Source: Neocallimastix lanati (nom. inval.) (Eukaryota; Neocallimastigomycota; Neocallimastigomycetes; Neocallimastigales; Neocallimastigaceae). From it: DNA of 62,500 bases. Location: contig JACVTC010000137.1 of NCBI GenBank assembly GCA_016946835.1, positions 290,001 to 352,500 on the forward strand, given 5' to 3'. Positions 15,768 through 27,532 of the stretch are shown piece after piece (position 1 is the stretch's first letter; each line of letters starts with the position of its first letter). Both the position numbers and the translations under genes were made by a program. The notes under the pieces were generated by a model. The model did no database searches. It saw only the letters and a list, made by a program, of their open reading frames with translations, and had not been told where the DNA came from.

Positions 15768-17042
15768 CATATATATATAATTATTATTTTACATTAAATC
15801 TATATAATAATAATATTTTACATTTTATCTATATATTAATAATATATTATATATTTTTTATATCTATATGATTTATTAATTAATTAATTAATTATTTATT
15901 TATTTATTATTATTATTATTATTATTTTTCTACATATTTATATATATATCTTTACCCTATTACGTTATATTTTATTTTTTATATTATATTTTTATTTCAT
16001 TATCAATAGTTGCTGGTTTAATTATATTTATTCCATTAGTTGGTTATTTTATTCATTATATTACTATTTTATTCCAAAAAATGAAAAAGGGAAAATCAAA
16101 CCGTAGTGAGAGTCCTGTTGTTGAAATGAAGGAAAAGAATAAGAAAGGTCCTTTAAATATGATTGAAATTGCAATTGAAGATGAAGAAAAAACAATGGAT
16201 ATTACTTCTGTAGATACTCATACTGGAAGTACTACTTCTGAACATACCATTGAAAATACCATAACTGGAACTCATAAAAATGATATTGAAACCATAAATA
16301 CCCCAAAATCAAAAGAAACTTTTGGTAAAGATCTTGCCCCTCCAAAAAGAGAAAAACCAAAATTCAATTGGAAGAGTTCAGCTATTCCATCCAAATATTC
16401 TTTCATTACCTATCTTATTATCTATATCGTTTCTTGGATACCTGCAGCCCTTTGGAATGTAACTCAACCTTTACATATTGCTACGAATGCCTTATCCTAC
16501 TTTGTTGGTCTCTGTGTTCCTGATAAAATTAGAGTAATATTTCATCCTTTAGTCTCCTGTACCCTTTTAAGTTATCTCCTTCTTTGGATTGAAGCTTTAA
16601 TCTTTGGTCGTGGTTTTAAAGAAGAAATTGGTTTATATTCCAATAATTCAAAATATCTTCTCTATATCAATGATACAAGTTTACCTTTCCCAAAAGCAGG
16701 TGAAATTCTTTTCTGTATTTTAGATGCTACCGTAGTAGCCCTCGCTTTCCGTATCTTAGAACATCATAAATTAATTTTCAAGCATATCATTGAATTAGTT
16801 GGTTCTATTGTAATCATGTCTTTCCTTTCCATGCTCGTTCATACCATTCTCTGTCGTCTCATTAACACCACTCCAGTTTATACTTTATCTATGACTTCAA
16901 GGTAAAAAAAAAAAAAATTATTATTTTTATTTTTATTTTTTTTTTATTTTTAATTTTTTATTTTTTATTTTTTTTTTTTTTTTTTTTATTTTTTATTTTT
17001 TTTTTTTTTTTTTTTTTTCTTTCTTTCTTTCTATAGAGGGAT

Positions 17043-17091
<49 letters not shown>

Positions 17092-17773
17092 TTTATTATT
17101 TATTTAATTATAATTTTGTTTACTTTTTAAATTAAGATCGATAGAAATGGATAAAAAAGTTAAAAAAAAAAAAAAAAATTATTTTTATAGTTTTATTAAA
17201 AAAAGCCTTATAAGGAAAAATCTTATAAAGATTTTCTCTAAAAAAAAAAAAAAATTTACTGTAGATACTATAGAAAAAAATATTTTTTTTTAATGAACTG
17301 TTTTAATTTTTTTTCTTTATTAAAAAAAAAAAAAAAAGATAAATTCAATGAATATTAATAACTAATAATTTATTATTATTATTATTACTTTATAATTATT
17401 ATAACATATAAAAAAAAAAATGAATGATAATAATATTAGATCTGCTACCACACCATTAGCCGTACAAGTAGTTGATTATCTTGGTTCAGATATGGCTATT
17501 GCTATTCTTATTGTTGTTTTCACTGGTGTATTTACAGATATTATTGGTTTACCACTCTTGAAGCTTGTACGTTTCCCACTCAAGGATACCTTAGCCCATG
17601 GTGCTTGTATGGGTTGTGCTGGTCACGCTGTGGCTACTGCAGGTTTAATTAAAGATTTCCCTTCTTCCTCTGCTGTTTCCTCCATTAGTTTTGTACTTTT
17701 CTCTACTCTTTGTGTCGTATGGTGTGCCATTCCACCAGTAGCCTCCTTATTCCGTTCTATTGCTGGAATTTAA
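14761..17773 (+). CDS. LrgA-LrgB fusion membrane protein (PLGG1-like)
   Basis: Four exons join in phase: 14761-14895, 15482-15719, 16010-16901 and 17440-17773, giving 532 residues. Donors are GTAAGT, GTAAGT and GTAAAA; all acceptors end in AG. Residues 1-148 form an LrgA-like half with several membrane helices and the family-typical NFPANVAGMLL near 50-60. Residues about 149-250 are a polar, Ser/Thr/Lys-rich linker that is probably cytosolic. The rest is an LrgB-like half, with SRSATTPLAVQV at about 421-432 (family PKSVTTPIA) and GHAVATA (family AHGxGTA). In bacteria LrgA/LrgB affect murein hydrolase export, and the plant fused homologue PLGG1 carries glycolate/glycerate. Transport of a small organic acid is therefore plausible here but not shown. 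The exon 3/4 junction falls inside the conserved TTP motif, which supports the splice model. Confidence 0.88.
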
Positions 17774-18422
17774 GGAAGAAAGAAATAAAAAAAAAAAAAA
17801 CAATAGAAACAATAAAATGAAAAAAAAAAAAATTATTAAAAAATAAAAAAAAAAATAGAATAACAATATCAGAACAACAAAATAAAATAGAAAATTGAAT
17901 TGAAAGAAAGAACAAAAAAAAAAAATTATTGAGGAATCAAGAAATTAAAAATATATAATTTTTTTTTTTTCCTTTTAATTATTAAAATAATTGGAAGAGG
18001 AAGGAAAACTTTTATATCCATATATTAGAAAAATTAATCAAATACATAACAAAATAATAATAATAATAATAATAATAATAGATAATCAATTCAATCCGAT
18101 CATTTTGGTCATCCTAACCCAAGTATTTATTTAAGAAATTGAAGGAGAAGAAATAATGAGAAAGAAAAAGAATAAAGAATACATATATATAAATATATCT
18201 TTATTTATATAGAGAGAAAAAAAAAATTAAATTGATGAGAAAGAAAAAAGAAAAGGATAATTTTTATATACCGATATCCTTATTTAGAAGCTAAAAAAAA
18301 AAAAAAAAAAAAAAAAAAAATGAAAATTAAAATATTTTTATTTATCATAATTTATTATTATTATTATTTTCTTTTTATAATTTAATTTAAAATGGATTAT
18401 TAATTTTTTTTATTCCAAAGAA

Positions 18423-18471
<49 letters not shown>

Positions 18472-19129
18472 CTATTTATTTATTTATTACTTTTTTTCAA
18501 TTTGTTTATTTTATATTTTATATATATTTAATATATATTATATATGATATAAAAAAAAATAATTTCAAATACCAATAAAGGAAATCATTAATATCTTTGT
18601 TTTTTTTATTATTATTATTTTTTTTTTTTTTATTTTATTTCATTTTTTTTTATTTTTTTTTTTTATATATTAAAAAATCATTTTTTTTTTATTCAAATTC
18701 AAATTCATACTAGATAGATATCTGTTTTTTTTTTTTTTTTTTGTAATAACAACATACCAAAATAAAATAATAATAAAATAATAAAAAGTAAAATAATAAA
18801 AAGTAAAATAATAAAAATAAATAATTTAATAATAATAATAAATAATTAAATAATAATAATAAATATTTAAATAATAATAATAATATAAATAAAAAAAAAA
18901 AAAATTTAATATTAAAAAATATTTATTTCTATAATTTAAAAGTAATAATAATATACTCCATATAATAATGGTGTTTTTTTTTTTTTTTTATTTTTTTACT
19001 ATTTTTTTATTTTTATTCTATATTTAAATTTCTACTTTTTGATAAACTATAATCATCTTTTAATTTGTCCAGAACGATGTCCTTTTTTAAAGAAAAAAAA
19101 AAAAAAAATAGTCATCCTTGATTAGAACA
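17774..19129. other. Intergenic, no gene seen
   Basis: This is the 3' flank of the LrgAB-like gene: A/T runs, an (AAT)n block near 18424-18462 and AATAAAATAA-type repeats near 18757-18890. Nothing coding is seen. Confidence 0.6.
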
Positions 19130-21272
19130 TTTCCTAATTGGAATATTGCTCCCTTATTATATGGTAATCAATTGACTTATGCCAAAGATACTAGATTCAT
19201 CTTGCATTGATCATGTTCATCTATAATGAGGCTTTGGCAACTCCTATTATAATAAGACATCGGTTTGTACTTTGTGAAAATGTTGATAAAATTACCTTGA
19301 ACAATTTAATAAATATGAAAAAAAAAAAAAAAACTTTGTAAACTAATCAAGAAAACAAAGAGCAAATTTCGTTCTTCTAGATTTAAAGCTAATATAATAA
19401 TAATTGGTAATTATTTTTTGAATAAAGATTTCAAAAATGGTTGGAGATGTTTAAAAAAAATGGCTAAACCATCGTATTCATCTACCTCCCCTACTTGCAT
19501 AAAATCTAAATTTGGTCAAGATATTATCTCTCCTACCTACTAAAGCAATTAGATCGATGAACGGAATATTTATAAAGATCTAGCCTTCTGACCCCTCAGG
19601 TCACAGCCTTAATCGTAACTACTGGAATCATGCTCTACCGAATATTTAGTCTTAGATCCTCTACCTGGAATATCAACGATCCCATTACTATTGACGATAT
19701 TAAAAAAAACTATTTCATCTATGAAAAACAACAAAGCACCCGGCCCCGATGGTATCACGATTGAATTCTACAAAGCTCTGTTTTGCAATGAAGAATTACT
19801 GGAAACACATCATGCTGCTGGAAAGTGTCTTAAATTGATTTTTAATAAAATAAGGAATGGGTCTTTTCCTAAAAAATGGAACTCAGCTTCTATTGTATCA
19901 ATCCCTAAGAAAGGTGACCTATCAGATTGTAGTAATTATCGAGGTATTTCTCTCATTAATGTTGGACTGAAAATCATTTCAAAAAATTATAACAGATAGA
20001 ATATCTATTTACGCACTCTCACACAATTTCATTAGACCTGAACAATTTGGTTTTCGCAACCGTGAAGAATGCATTAGTTTATTCATTTCCGTTAGAGAAA
20101 TTTGCCAACGAAGAAAATTTCAAGGAAAATTCACATATTTAGCCTTTTTAGATCTTAAAAAAGCTTATGATTCAGTTCCTATATTTTAACATTCTTACTA
20201 AATTATATCATTATGGAATCCGTGGTAAAAATGCTTTTTTGATTTTTTTTTTTTTTTGCAATTTATGTCCTTCATCTAAAGCACGTGCTCGAATTGTTTC
20301 AATTGTTATCAAATGAATTTCCTATGAAAAGAGGTGTTCGAGAAGGTTGTCCATTGTCTCCAATCTTATTCAATGTATTCATCAATGATTTACTAAATGA
20401 CTGTGAATGGTATGGCGTTAGTAATTGGAAGAATTGGAAGAAAAAAAAAAAAAAGGTTGTGGTGGACTCTTTGCTGATGATGTTGTTTTCTCATTGCTCT
20501 GAGTGCAAGAAATTTAGAAAAAAATTATTAAAAAAAAAAAAAAAAAAAGGTACATAAATGGGCTAAATTTAAATGAAATGACTTTTGGTATTGAAAAATA
20601 TATGCAACTATGGTTATAAAAAAAAAAAAAAAAAAAAAAACCAATGAACTTCCAATCTACTCCACTATTCTACTGACCCAACCTTCTAATTTAGAAATGA
20701 ATACTTATTCCTAAAGTTTCTAGTTATATTTATCTTGGTATTCCTTTTTTTTTTTTCAGATGATCTCTTCTTATTAGAGCACATTATATCTCACCTGCAT
20801 TTTAAAGTTAGAAAATCCCTTCTTTCATTTACACGTTTCTTTTCAAATAAACTTATTTTCCTATTGTATACAAGAAAAAAAGTTCTTCAATCTTTTGTTA
20901 TTAGTAGTAAAGATATTTATTATTCTCCCCTATTTGGGTTCAAACAAATCTAGAACGGCTAGAATTCAAACATTAATTAATTAATACTGGTCTATTTTGG
21001 TGCTTCGGTTCCTTCTCTATAAATGGTAAAACAAATTCACTATAACAAAACGCCTATATTAGACATAATTCTACTATGAGTACTTAATGCTTTATCTCGA
21101 GATCTAAGCATTCCTCCTATTGCTGGTGTCTGCGCAACCTTACAGATTAAATCATTTGCAAAATGGAGTAAATCAAACTGTATTATAAAGGATCTTTATT
21201 AAATTAAATTAAATCTATTTCCAAAATGTCCTTATTATTATTCCTTGGACTAAAGAATCTAGAACTTTGTCC

Positions 21273-21303
<31 letters not shown>

Positions 21304-21650
21304 AAAAAAAATCAAAAAAATATAAATGTGTAAAATATGACAATATTTTAGAACGTTACTGGAAATCAGTTTCCAAATTTCAAGGTATTAAAGGTCAAAA
21401 CTACGATAGAAACAAATTCTCAAATAATAAAGCTATAAATGATGCTTAGCTTAAAAAAAAAAAAAATCCCCAATTCAACTTAGAGTTTTCGTGGATTTAT
21501 ATATACATTTATGCTGTGGTTATAAATACAATACTACTATTTGCTATTAGAATGGGTAGCGTTTCAGAAGATTGTTCCCAAGACCTTCTCCTGTTGTAGC
21601 AAAAGATTATCAATCTTTTGAACATTGGATTTTTAAATGTAATGCTCTTG

Positions 21651-21696
<46 letters not shown>

Positions 21697-22000
21697 TGGA
21701 ATTCTGTAAATTTCTCTAATGTTTTTAATTCGCTAGGAAGATTAGAGCGTTTAATCCTCTTTCTTCCTATAACTCTATATTCTGATTTTGAAGATTATAT
21801 CAATTATTATATATACTTGTTTCTTCTTGGTGGAACTTTAGCTTTTTAAATGAACTACATTTCGATCGTGGGGAACAGAGACAGTTTAATGAACTACTTT
21901 TTTTTCAAAGGTTCATCGGAGTCACCTGTTCCAAAAATTGTTGGGCTTGGCGGAATTATTAACAAGGGCAATACCTTATCATAAGTAGTTCGTTTAAGCT
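19130..22000 (+). pseudogene. Decayed LINE (non-LTR retrotransposon) ORF2
   Basis: Pieces of a LINE ORF2 lie in order but in shifting frames. An endonuclease tail, SSCIDHVHLY, lies near 19197-19230 (family SRIDYIF). Reverse transcriptase motifs follow: KAPGPDGITIEFYKALF near 19733, SNYRGISLINVGLKIISK near 19930, PEQFGFR near 20037, AFLDLKKAYDSVP near 20145, REGCPLSPILFNVFINDLL near 20341 and the catalytic FADD near 20473. The YIYLGIP segment is near 20726, and a C-terminal zinc-motif-like SFEHWIFKC near 21610. The frame is broken by stops and by long A or T runs inserted within the coding sequence (20440s, 20530s, 20617-20640, 21273-21310, 21652-21694). It is clearly inactive. RT would have copied the element's own RNA at a nicked target. 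Confidence 0.85.
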
Positions 22001-22241
22001 ATTATTGGATCGATATTCTAAAATATTCTAAAAATACCAAAACTTAAACCCAAGAGCCTTATCAGTTGACAAGTCGTACTGATAAAGGCATAATGATAAA
22101 TACAGGATCATCATCTATTTCTACGAAGACTGAATCTCGCCTTATTAGTTCAATAAATGATGGAATCCTCGGGGGGAGGGAGAGAGAGAGTTTAGTGGTT
22201 TAGTGAATACCACACTATCTATTTTAAAGATGTTACTTCCT

Positions 22242-22284
<43 letters not shown>

Positions 22285-22938
22285 CTTTAACATTTCTTCC
22301 TTCCTCTTTTGCTCTTTTGTCAATGGAAAAATTTTAAAAATGTATCATCATTAATAAATGTTATCATTAAAAGTATCTCATCCTAAACCCATAATCCCCC
22401 TTTCATGCCAAGTTATTCTATGGTTTTTCAAAAAAAAAAAAAAAAAAAAAATCATTGATACTCTAAAAGAAAATTAGGGAAAAAAAAGTATATCCTAAAA
22501 GAATATTTTTTAAATTCAAAGATGTTTATTGAATCATAATCATTATTGGTCTGGTTAGATGTTGTTGTTGGTAAATTTCAAGGAATTAAAAAAAAAAAGG
22601 TACGAAATTACAAATAACTTTAAAAACAAATTTTAAATTTCATAAAATATATATATGACTAGAAATCTTTATTCAGGCTCAAGCCTTGAATACCCTTCAT
22701 TTAAGTTTTTAAGTTTTTTTTTTTTTTTTTTTTTTTTTAACTGGATCTTTCTATTGGTTCAAGGGAGAGTTTTAATTGGATATGACTAAATATTATCTAT
22801 TTTAAAGATATTACTTATAAACACAGAGTATACATCACACTGAAATTTTTTTTTTTATTTTTTTTTTTTTTTTTGTTAAAAAATTTTAATGGTGATTATG
22901 GTAACTTATAAACACAGGGTATACATCACACTGAACTG

Positions 22939-22974
<36 letters not shown>

Positions 22975-23243
22975 TTGAACTTATTTATTATTTTTTTTTA
23001 TTTTTTTACTTAAATCGTTTCCAACCATCTTATTTTTATCTTTAAAATTATATAATATATATATATATTTTTTATTATTATTAATAAAATTGCTATATTT
23101 ATGACATTTATTTTTTTTTTTTTTTTAAATAAAAAATTATAGTTTTCATGTAAAATACATCTTATATCTTATATTATATAGAATACATAGAACAGCGTAT
23201 ATAAAATAATATTAGAAATTTTAAAGTTTATCAGCACATTTAA
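22001..23243 (+). mobile_element. Probable LINE 3' region with direct repeats
   Basis: There is no long ORF. TATCTATTTTAAAGAT followed by TTACTT occurs near 22215 and 22795. CTTATAAACACAG followed by GTATACATCACACTGAA occurs near 22813 and 22905. Poly-T tracts follow several of these copies. It may be an extended LINE tail or stacked 5'-truncated tails; the boundary with the next element is not visible. Confidence 0.4.
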
Positions 23244-23288
23244 TATATATTTTTAAGAAAAAATGAACTGGTAAACCAATATAATTCC

Positions 23289-26123
23289 GTGGAAAACTCC
23301 CTAAAAACCATTATCAATCAACTAAGTCATTTCCAAGATAAAATTGATGATATTCAAAATCAAATTGAACTATCTGATTCAGAACTAACCCAAGATAAAC
23401 TCAATCAATTAACCACTAGTCAATCCGAATATCAAAAGAAATTCGATGATACAATCAAATCCCTTAATAACATTAAAATTAATAACAAAGATATTGAAGA
23501 TAATTTTAAAAAACAAGTTAATACAATTAAAGAGAGTATTGCAAATTATCAACTCTCCCTTTCCGATAAAACATTACAATTCGAATATAAAAAGCTTGTC
23601 GAAAAGCATCCTAAAACAACAAAATTTTTTACTTATTCCTGCAAAAACAATAATATTTTTCTTTCTATCAAGGACCCCAAATATGTTAATATTGTAAATA
23701 AACTCATTCTTAAATCCTATGAAAATCTTTGGGATATTCAAACCGGTCTTAATGAACCCACTCTCGATAATCTTAGCTATTACATTGACGGAAACTATGA
23801 TGGTTGGGAATCTTCTTCTTCTTCTTCTGGAGACGAGGAGATGGATGAAGATGATAATAAAAAGGAAAAATCTTTTATCGGAAATACTACATTAATAGAT
23901 TTCCAAAAACAACTAGAAGAAAAATTGCTTAATGAAATTAATAAAGATAAAGCATGTAGTTCTAATAAGTATGAAGACTTTAACAATAAAATCAATAATA
24001 TACAAAATAAGTTATCCACTGATTTCAAAAAAGAATATGAAAATCTTTATAACAAATTACAAATTCTAGATTTAAATAATAAGGAAGAAATGGACGATTT
24101 TAAAAAAGAATTCAGAAATATGAAAGATCTTTTTAATGCTCAGGAAAAATCGAAGCAAGAAATAAAAGAAATTAACAGACAACTAAAAGCTATTAAACAC
24201 GAAAACCTAAGAGAAAGACAAACAGGAAATTATAAAGAGAAAGCAAAATTAGATTACACTTATAATACAATTGACTTTTCAGAGAGTTATGATTCATTTC
24301 TAGGATTTCTCAGTTCTTTAGAAAAAGAAAATATTCAAGAGAACCAATATTATAACTCACTTTCAGGAAAAACGTATAAACCAAACGAAAGGGATAGAGA
24401 ATTCAATCTTCGTATTAAACAACTTAACAACCAAGTCCAACCAAAGGAACCACACAGTATTGCTCAATGGTACTACATTAAAGAAAATAATGATAACGAA
24501 TTGATAGACAAACATCAGCAAATAGTAACTTTCACACCAGACGAATTTGAAGCAATCAGAGACGTAGAGGGAACATCCACATTATTTCAAAAGAACTTTC
24601 GTACCAAATGCCCAAAGTATAAGAACAAAGATACGGGCTATGACCGCCTCAGAGATTTCAAGTTTTATCTACAAAACTACGCCCCTCCTACAAACGAAAT
24701 ACAAATCATCGATGCCTTTGGTACCTTTGTTGAGAAAAACCAAGAAACCAAAAAATGGTACTGGCAAAAGAAAAAAGAAATATTAAATTTAATGAGGGAT
24801 AACCCTAGGATTAGAGGAATTCTAGCATGGAACCACTTTAACCGTATAGTTAAAGAATTTGAATTTAAATATTGTGAATTCACTATTCTAGAACAACAAA
24901 AATATTGGAACAGTATTAAACCATGTTATAATCTCTCCATTGAAAATTTTAATAAACTGATACACCAAATTGAAAAAGTTGCCGTTAACTTACATATTGA
25001 ATACGCTGATAAAGTTATTAAACTTATTCAATGTATCAAAGATCCAATATATTTTAAATTTATTAAAAATAATATAGTAAAATTACCCGTAACTGATAAA
25101 GCCATTAATTTGGAACAAAGAAACATCATTAATAAAACAATTTACTTAGATACCATTAAATTAATTTATGAGAAATTACAAAATCATGAAGGAGAAAAAT
25201 TAATTAATAAGTCCTTTTCCAAAATATTTGATAAACCCAATCCTAACTCAAATAACATATCCGTCCGTAAAATCACTTCCTCAAAAAAGTCCAAAATTTT
25301 ACGATCTTCCAATCACGAGACCAGGCAAAAATCGCATCAGGTGACCAAAAAATCGTTACCACATGAGTCCAATTCCTCTTATACCACTAAAACTATAGAA
25401 CTCAATAACATAATCATTGGAAAACATACTCATATTAACAACACTGAAAGAGATTATTCAGGAAAATTCATTCCTTCAATGCCTGTTAATAACCCCAAGT
25501 TTGCTAGAATTAAATGGAACAGAGGAATGATCCTAACCCATGAAGGAATATTTGACTCAATCTTCATGCTCGATAGTGGATCTGACCCTAACGTAATCGG
25601 ACTAAATGTTCTTAATAAACTCAACATCACTCCCAAACAATCTTCTCATACTTCTTCTATTGTTTCAGGGGGCAAAATTACACAAGTAAACAGCTATATT
25701 TACTTAAAAATCGCCATTAATCTTGGCAAAAAGACATATTACATTAAAAATGTAAAATTCAATGTCATCGACACCAAACGCCCTAATAATGCTTCTACAA
25801 AAAACTTTTATTATTTTGACAAAATTATCCTAGGAGATAATGTATTACATGAAATGGAAACCTACAAGAAATATCCGAAAATCTACCCAGAATTCTTAAA
25901 TATTGAACAGAACAGAAACAATGACCTAATATACAAAAGGAAAGGTGTATACGATCCAGAATGGGACAGAATATATTTGGACAAAAATCTTCATATAAAA
26001 GACACAATTAAAAATAAACAAAACAATGAACATTCTGTCAAAGAAACAAATAATAGTGAATTAATGTTTATGACTAAAGAAGAAATGAAAAAAGTAGAGG
26101 AACAAATTCAACAACACAAATGA
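23289..26123 (+). CDS. Gag-like capsid/aspartic protease ORF of the integrase-less element
   Basis: 944 codons are counted from a GTG. The frame is open back to 23244, but no in-frame ATG precedes residue about 184. The first ATG (23263-23265) is in another frame and stops after three codons, so the true start is unknown and may be lost or spliced. Residues 1-110 and 210-310 are predicted coiled coil. A serine/acidic patch (SSSSSSGDEEMDEDD) lies near 175-190. Residues about 370-640 are a Trp/Tyr-rich helical region in the position of a capsid domain. A basic, Ser-rich stretch lies near 660-700. A retroviral-type aspartic protease core, FMLDSGSDPNVIG, lies near 758-770. No CCHC zinc knuckle is present. 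The stop overlaps the RT ORF start (ATGA). Confidence 0.75.
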   Translation: MENSLKTIINQLSHFQDKIDDIQNQIELSDSELTQDKLNQLTTSQSEYQKKFDDTIKSLNNIKINNKDIEDNFKKQVNTIKESIANYQLSLSDKTLQFEYKKLVEKHPKTTKFFTYSCKNNNIFLSIKDPKYVNIVNKLILKSYENLWDIQTGLNEPTLDNLSYYIDGNYDGWESSSSSSGDEEMDEDDNKKEKSFIGNTTLIDFQKQLEEKLLNEINKDKACSSNKYEDFNNKINNIQNKLSTDFKKEYENLYNKLQILDLNNKEEMDDFKKEFRNMKDLFNAQEKSKQEIKEINRQLKAIKHENLRERQTGNYKEKAKLDYTYNTIDFSESYDSFLGFLSSLEKENIQENQYYNSLSGKTYKPNERDREFNLRIKQLNNQVQPKEPHSIAQWYYIKENNDNELIDKHQQIVTFTPDEFEAIRDVEGTSTLFQKNFRTKCPKYKNKDTGYDRLRDFKFYLQNYAPPTNEIQIIDAFGTFVEKNQETKKWYWQKKKEILNLMRDNPRIRGILAWNHFNRIVKEFEFKYCEFTILEQQKYWNSIKPCYNLSIENFNKLIHQIEKVAVNLHIEYADKVIKLIQCIKDPIYFKFIKNNIVKLPVTDKAINLEQRNIINKTIYLDTIKLIYEKLQNHEGEKLINKSFSKIFDKPNPNSNNISVRKITSSKKSKILRSSNHETRQKSHQVTKKSLPHESNSSYTTKTIELNNIIIGKHTHINNTERDYSGKFIPSMPVNNPKFARIKWNRGMILTHEGIFDSIFMLDSGSDPNVIGLNVLNKLNITPKQSSHTSSIVSGGKITQVNSYIYLKIAINLGKKTYYIKNVKFNVIDTKRPNNASTKNFYYFDKIILGDNVLHEMETYKKYPKIYPEFLNIEQNRNNDLIYKRKGVYDPEWDRIYLDKNLHIKDTIKNKQNNEHSVKETNNSELMFMTKEEMKKVEEQIQQHK

Positions 26124-26768
26124 ATAATCCATTTGTACTCTCTACAGACCACAAGGAAGGCTTAGAAGAATACATTATTAAAAATATCGAAAAACTAACC
26201 AAAGAATTACAAAACTATAAATCCGTGTTTGATCCCCCTCCCAAGGGAAAAATATTTAAAAGAAAAAACCATTTTAACGCTAAACTTCCATATAATAAGA
26301 ATTTAATCAAAACATTACCCGTTCAACCACATATCAAACTAAATTTAGAACAAGAGATAGCGTTAGAAAAACAATTTGAAGAATTGATAAACGAAAACAA
26401 AATTGAAAAATGTAACTCAAATCATGCATGCAATGTTTTCAATGTGCCCAAGAAGGATGGTACCTTCAGAACAGTTTTTAACTTTGTACTGGTAAATAAC
26501 TGTTTAATTCCCAATCAATACCCAATTCCAAGGTTACAAGAACTCGTAAACAATGCCGCGAAATACAAATATCATATCCTATTAGATCTCAGAAATGCCT
26601 ATAATCAAATATATCTAAATGAAAATTATAGACATTTAACATGCTTCCGATTTAAAAATCAAATATACAGATGGAAGGTTCTCCCGTTCGGTCTCTCAAC
26701 AGCACCATCTATCTTTCAAGGAATTTTGAATTTATTACTTGAAGAAAAATTAAACAAAGGGATAGACG
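26120..26768 (+). pseudogene. Reverse transcriptase, N-terminal half (interrupted)
   Basis: The ATG at 26120 overlaps the upstream stop as ATGA. The -1 frame relation suggests termination-reinitiation or frameshifting. The usual LTR-element RT blocks are present: VPKKDGTFRTVFNFVLVNN near 110, the catalytic-Asp block LLDLRNAYNQIYL near 155 and LPFGLSTAPSIFQ near 190. The reading frame meets a stop 5 bases into the chromovirus LTR; the remainder continues at 32932. All motifs up to the break look intact, so the element was probably coding-competent here before the insertion. Confidence 0.85.
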
Positions 26769-27263
26769 TGTAACGTGAATTCGGGGCGTAACCCAAAATA
26801 ATTAACACCACTAGGTTTGTATAAAAAATAAATAATAAGTAAATAGTTTTTTAATAAAAAAGAATTTATTATTTTTTAAAAGTTAAAATTTATTTTTTTT
26901 TTTTTTTTTTATTTATTAATTAAAAATTTGTAATTAAATTACTTATTAAATAATTAATAAAAAACACGATTTTTTAAAAAAATTTTTTGAAGAAAAATTC
27001 ACTCGTATTTATACAAAAAATTTTCAAAAGAAATTTTTTATGATGTAATTTTAAACCAATTAAGATAATTTGATAAAACTTTTGATAAAAAAAATTTTTT
27101 TTGATAAGATAAGAACTTTTTAAAATAATTTTTGATAAGATATGAATTTTTAAAATAAATTTTTTATAAAAAGAAATTATGCGGATTTGAACTCGAGAAG
27201 TTCAAATCGGTGACTTAGTTACTAACAACTAAGACAAGTTAATTATTTTTAAGATTCGTTACA
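26769..27263 (-). repeat. Chromovirus 3' LTR
   Basis: Near-identical to 32435-32926, with TGTAACG...CGTTACA ends. A 10-bp-stem hairpin (GATTTGAACT/AGTTCAAATC) lies at 27184-27208, followed by a CTTAGTT/AACTAAG hairpin. Confidence 0.95.
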
Positions 27264-27532
27264 TGGTCCTCCTCGAGGATTCGGATACCAGACGAATCTA
27301 ATTCTAAACTAAAATTAATTTTTAATATACTAACGAGTGAACTTTTTACATTTAACATACATGAATTAAAAATATTTAATAAATTTAACTATATTAAAAG
27401 ATAAAATAATTTTTTTTTTTTTTTTTTATAAAATAATTTGATATTAATAAAATATTTAAATTCAATTTTGATATAAATAAGAGTTTAGATATAATTAATA
27501 AAATAAAATAAAATAGAATAGAATATTTTTTG
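27264..27532 (-). other. Chromovirus 3' untranslated region
   Basis: About 270 bp between the pol stop and the 3' LTR. It ends, on the minus strand, in CTCGAGGAGGACCA, which is probably the polypurine tract priming plus-strand synthesis. Confidence 0.6.

Noticed and set aside
15721-15871. Extension of the LrgA-like frame into a poly-Phe tail
   Set aside because: It reads through a GTAAGT donor into an intronic poly-T tract. The next exon joins in phase.
17420-17439. ATG at 17420 as an independent gene start
   Set aside because: The frame from 17440 completes the LrgB TTP motif after splicing from 16901, so this ATG lies in the intron.
21267-21449. Poly-Lys 60-codon frame
   Set aside because: It starts inside an A-run within the decayed LINE. 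It is a fragment and not a separate gene.
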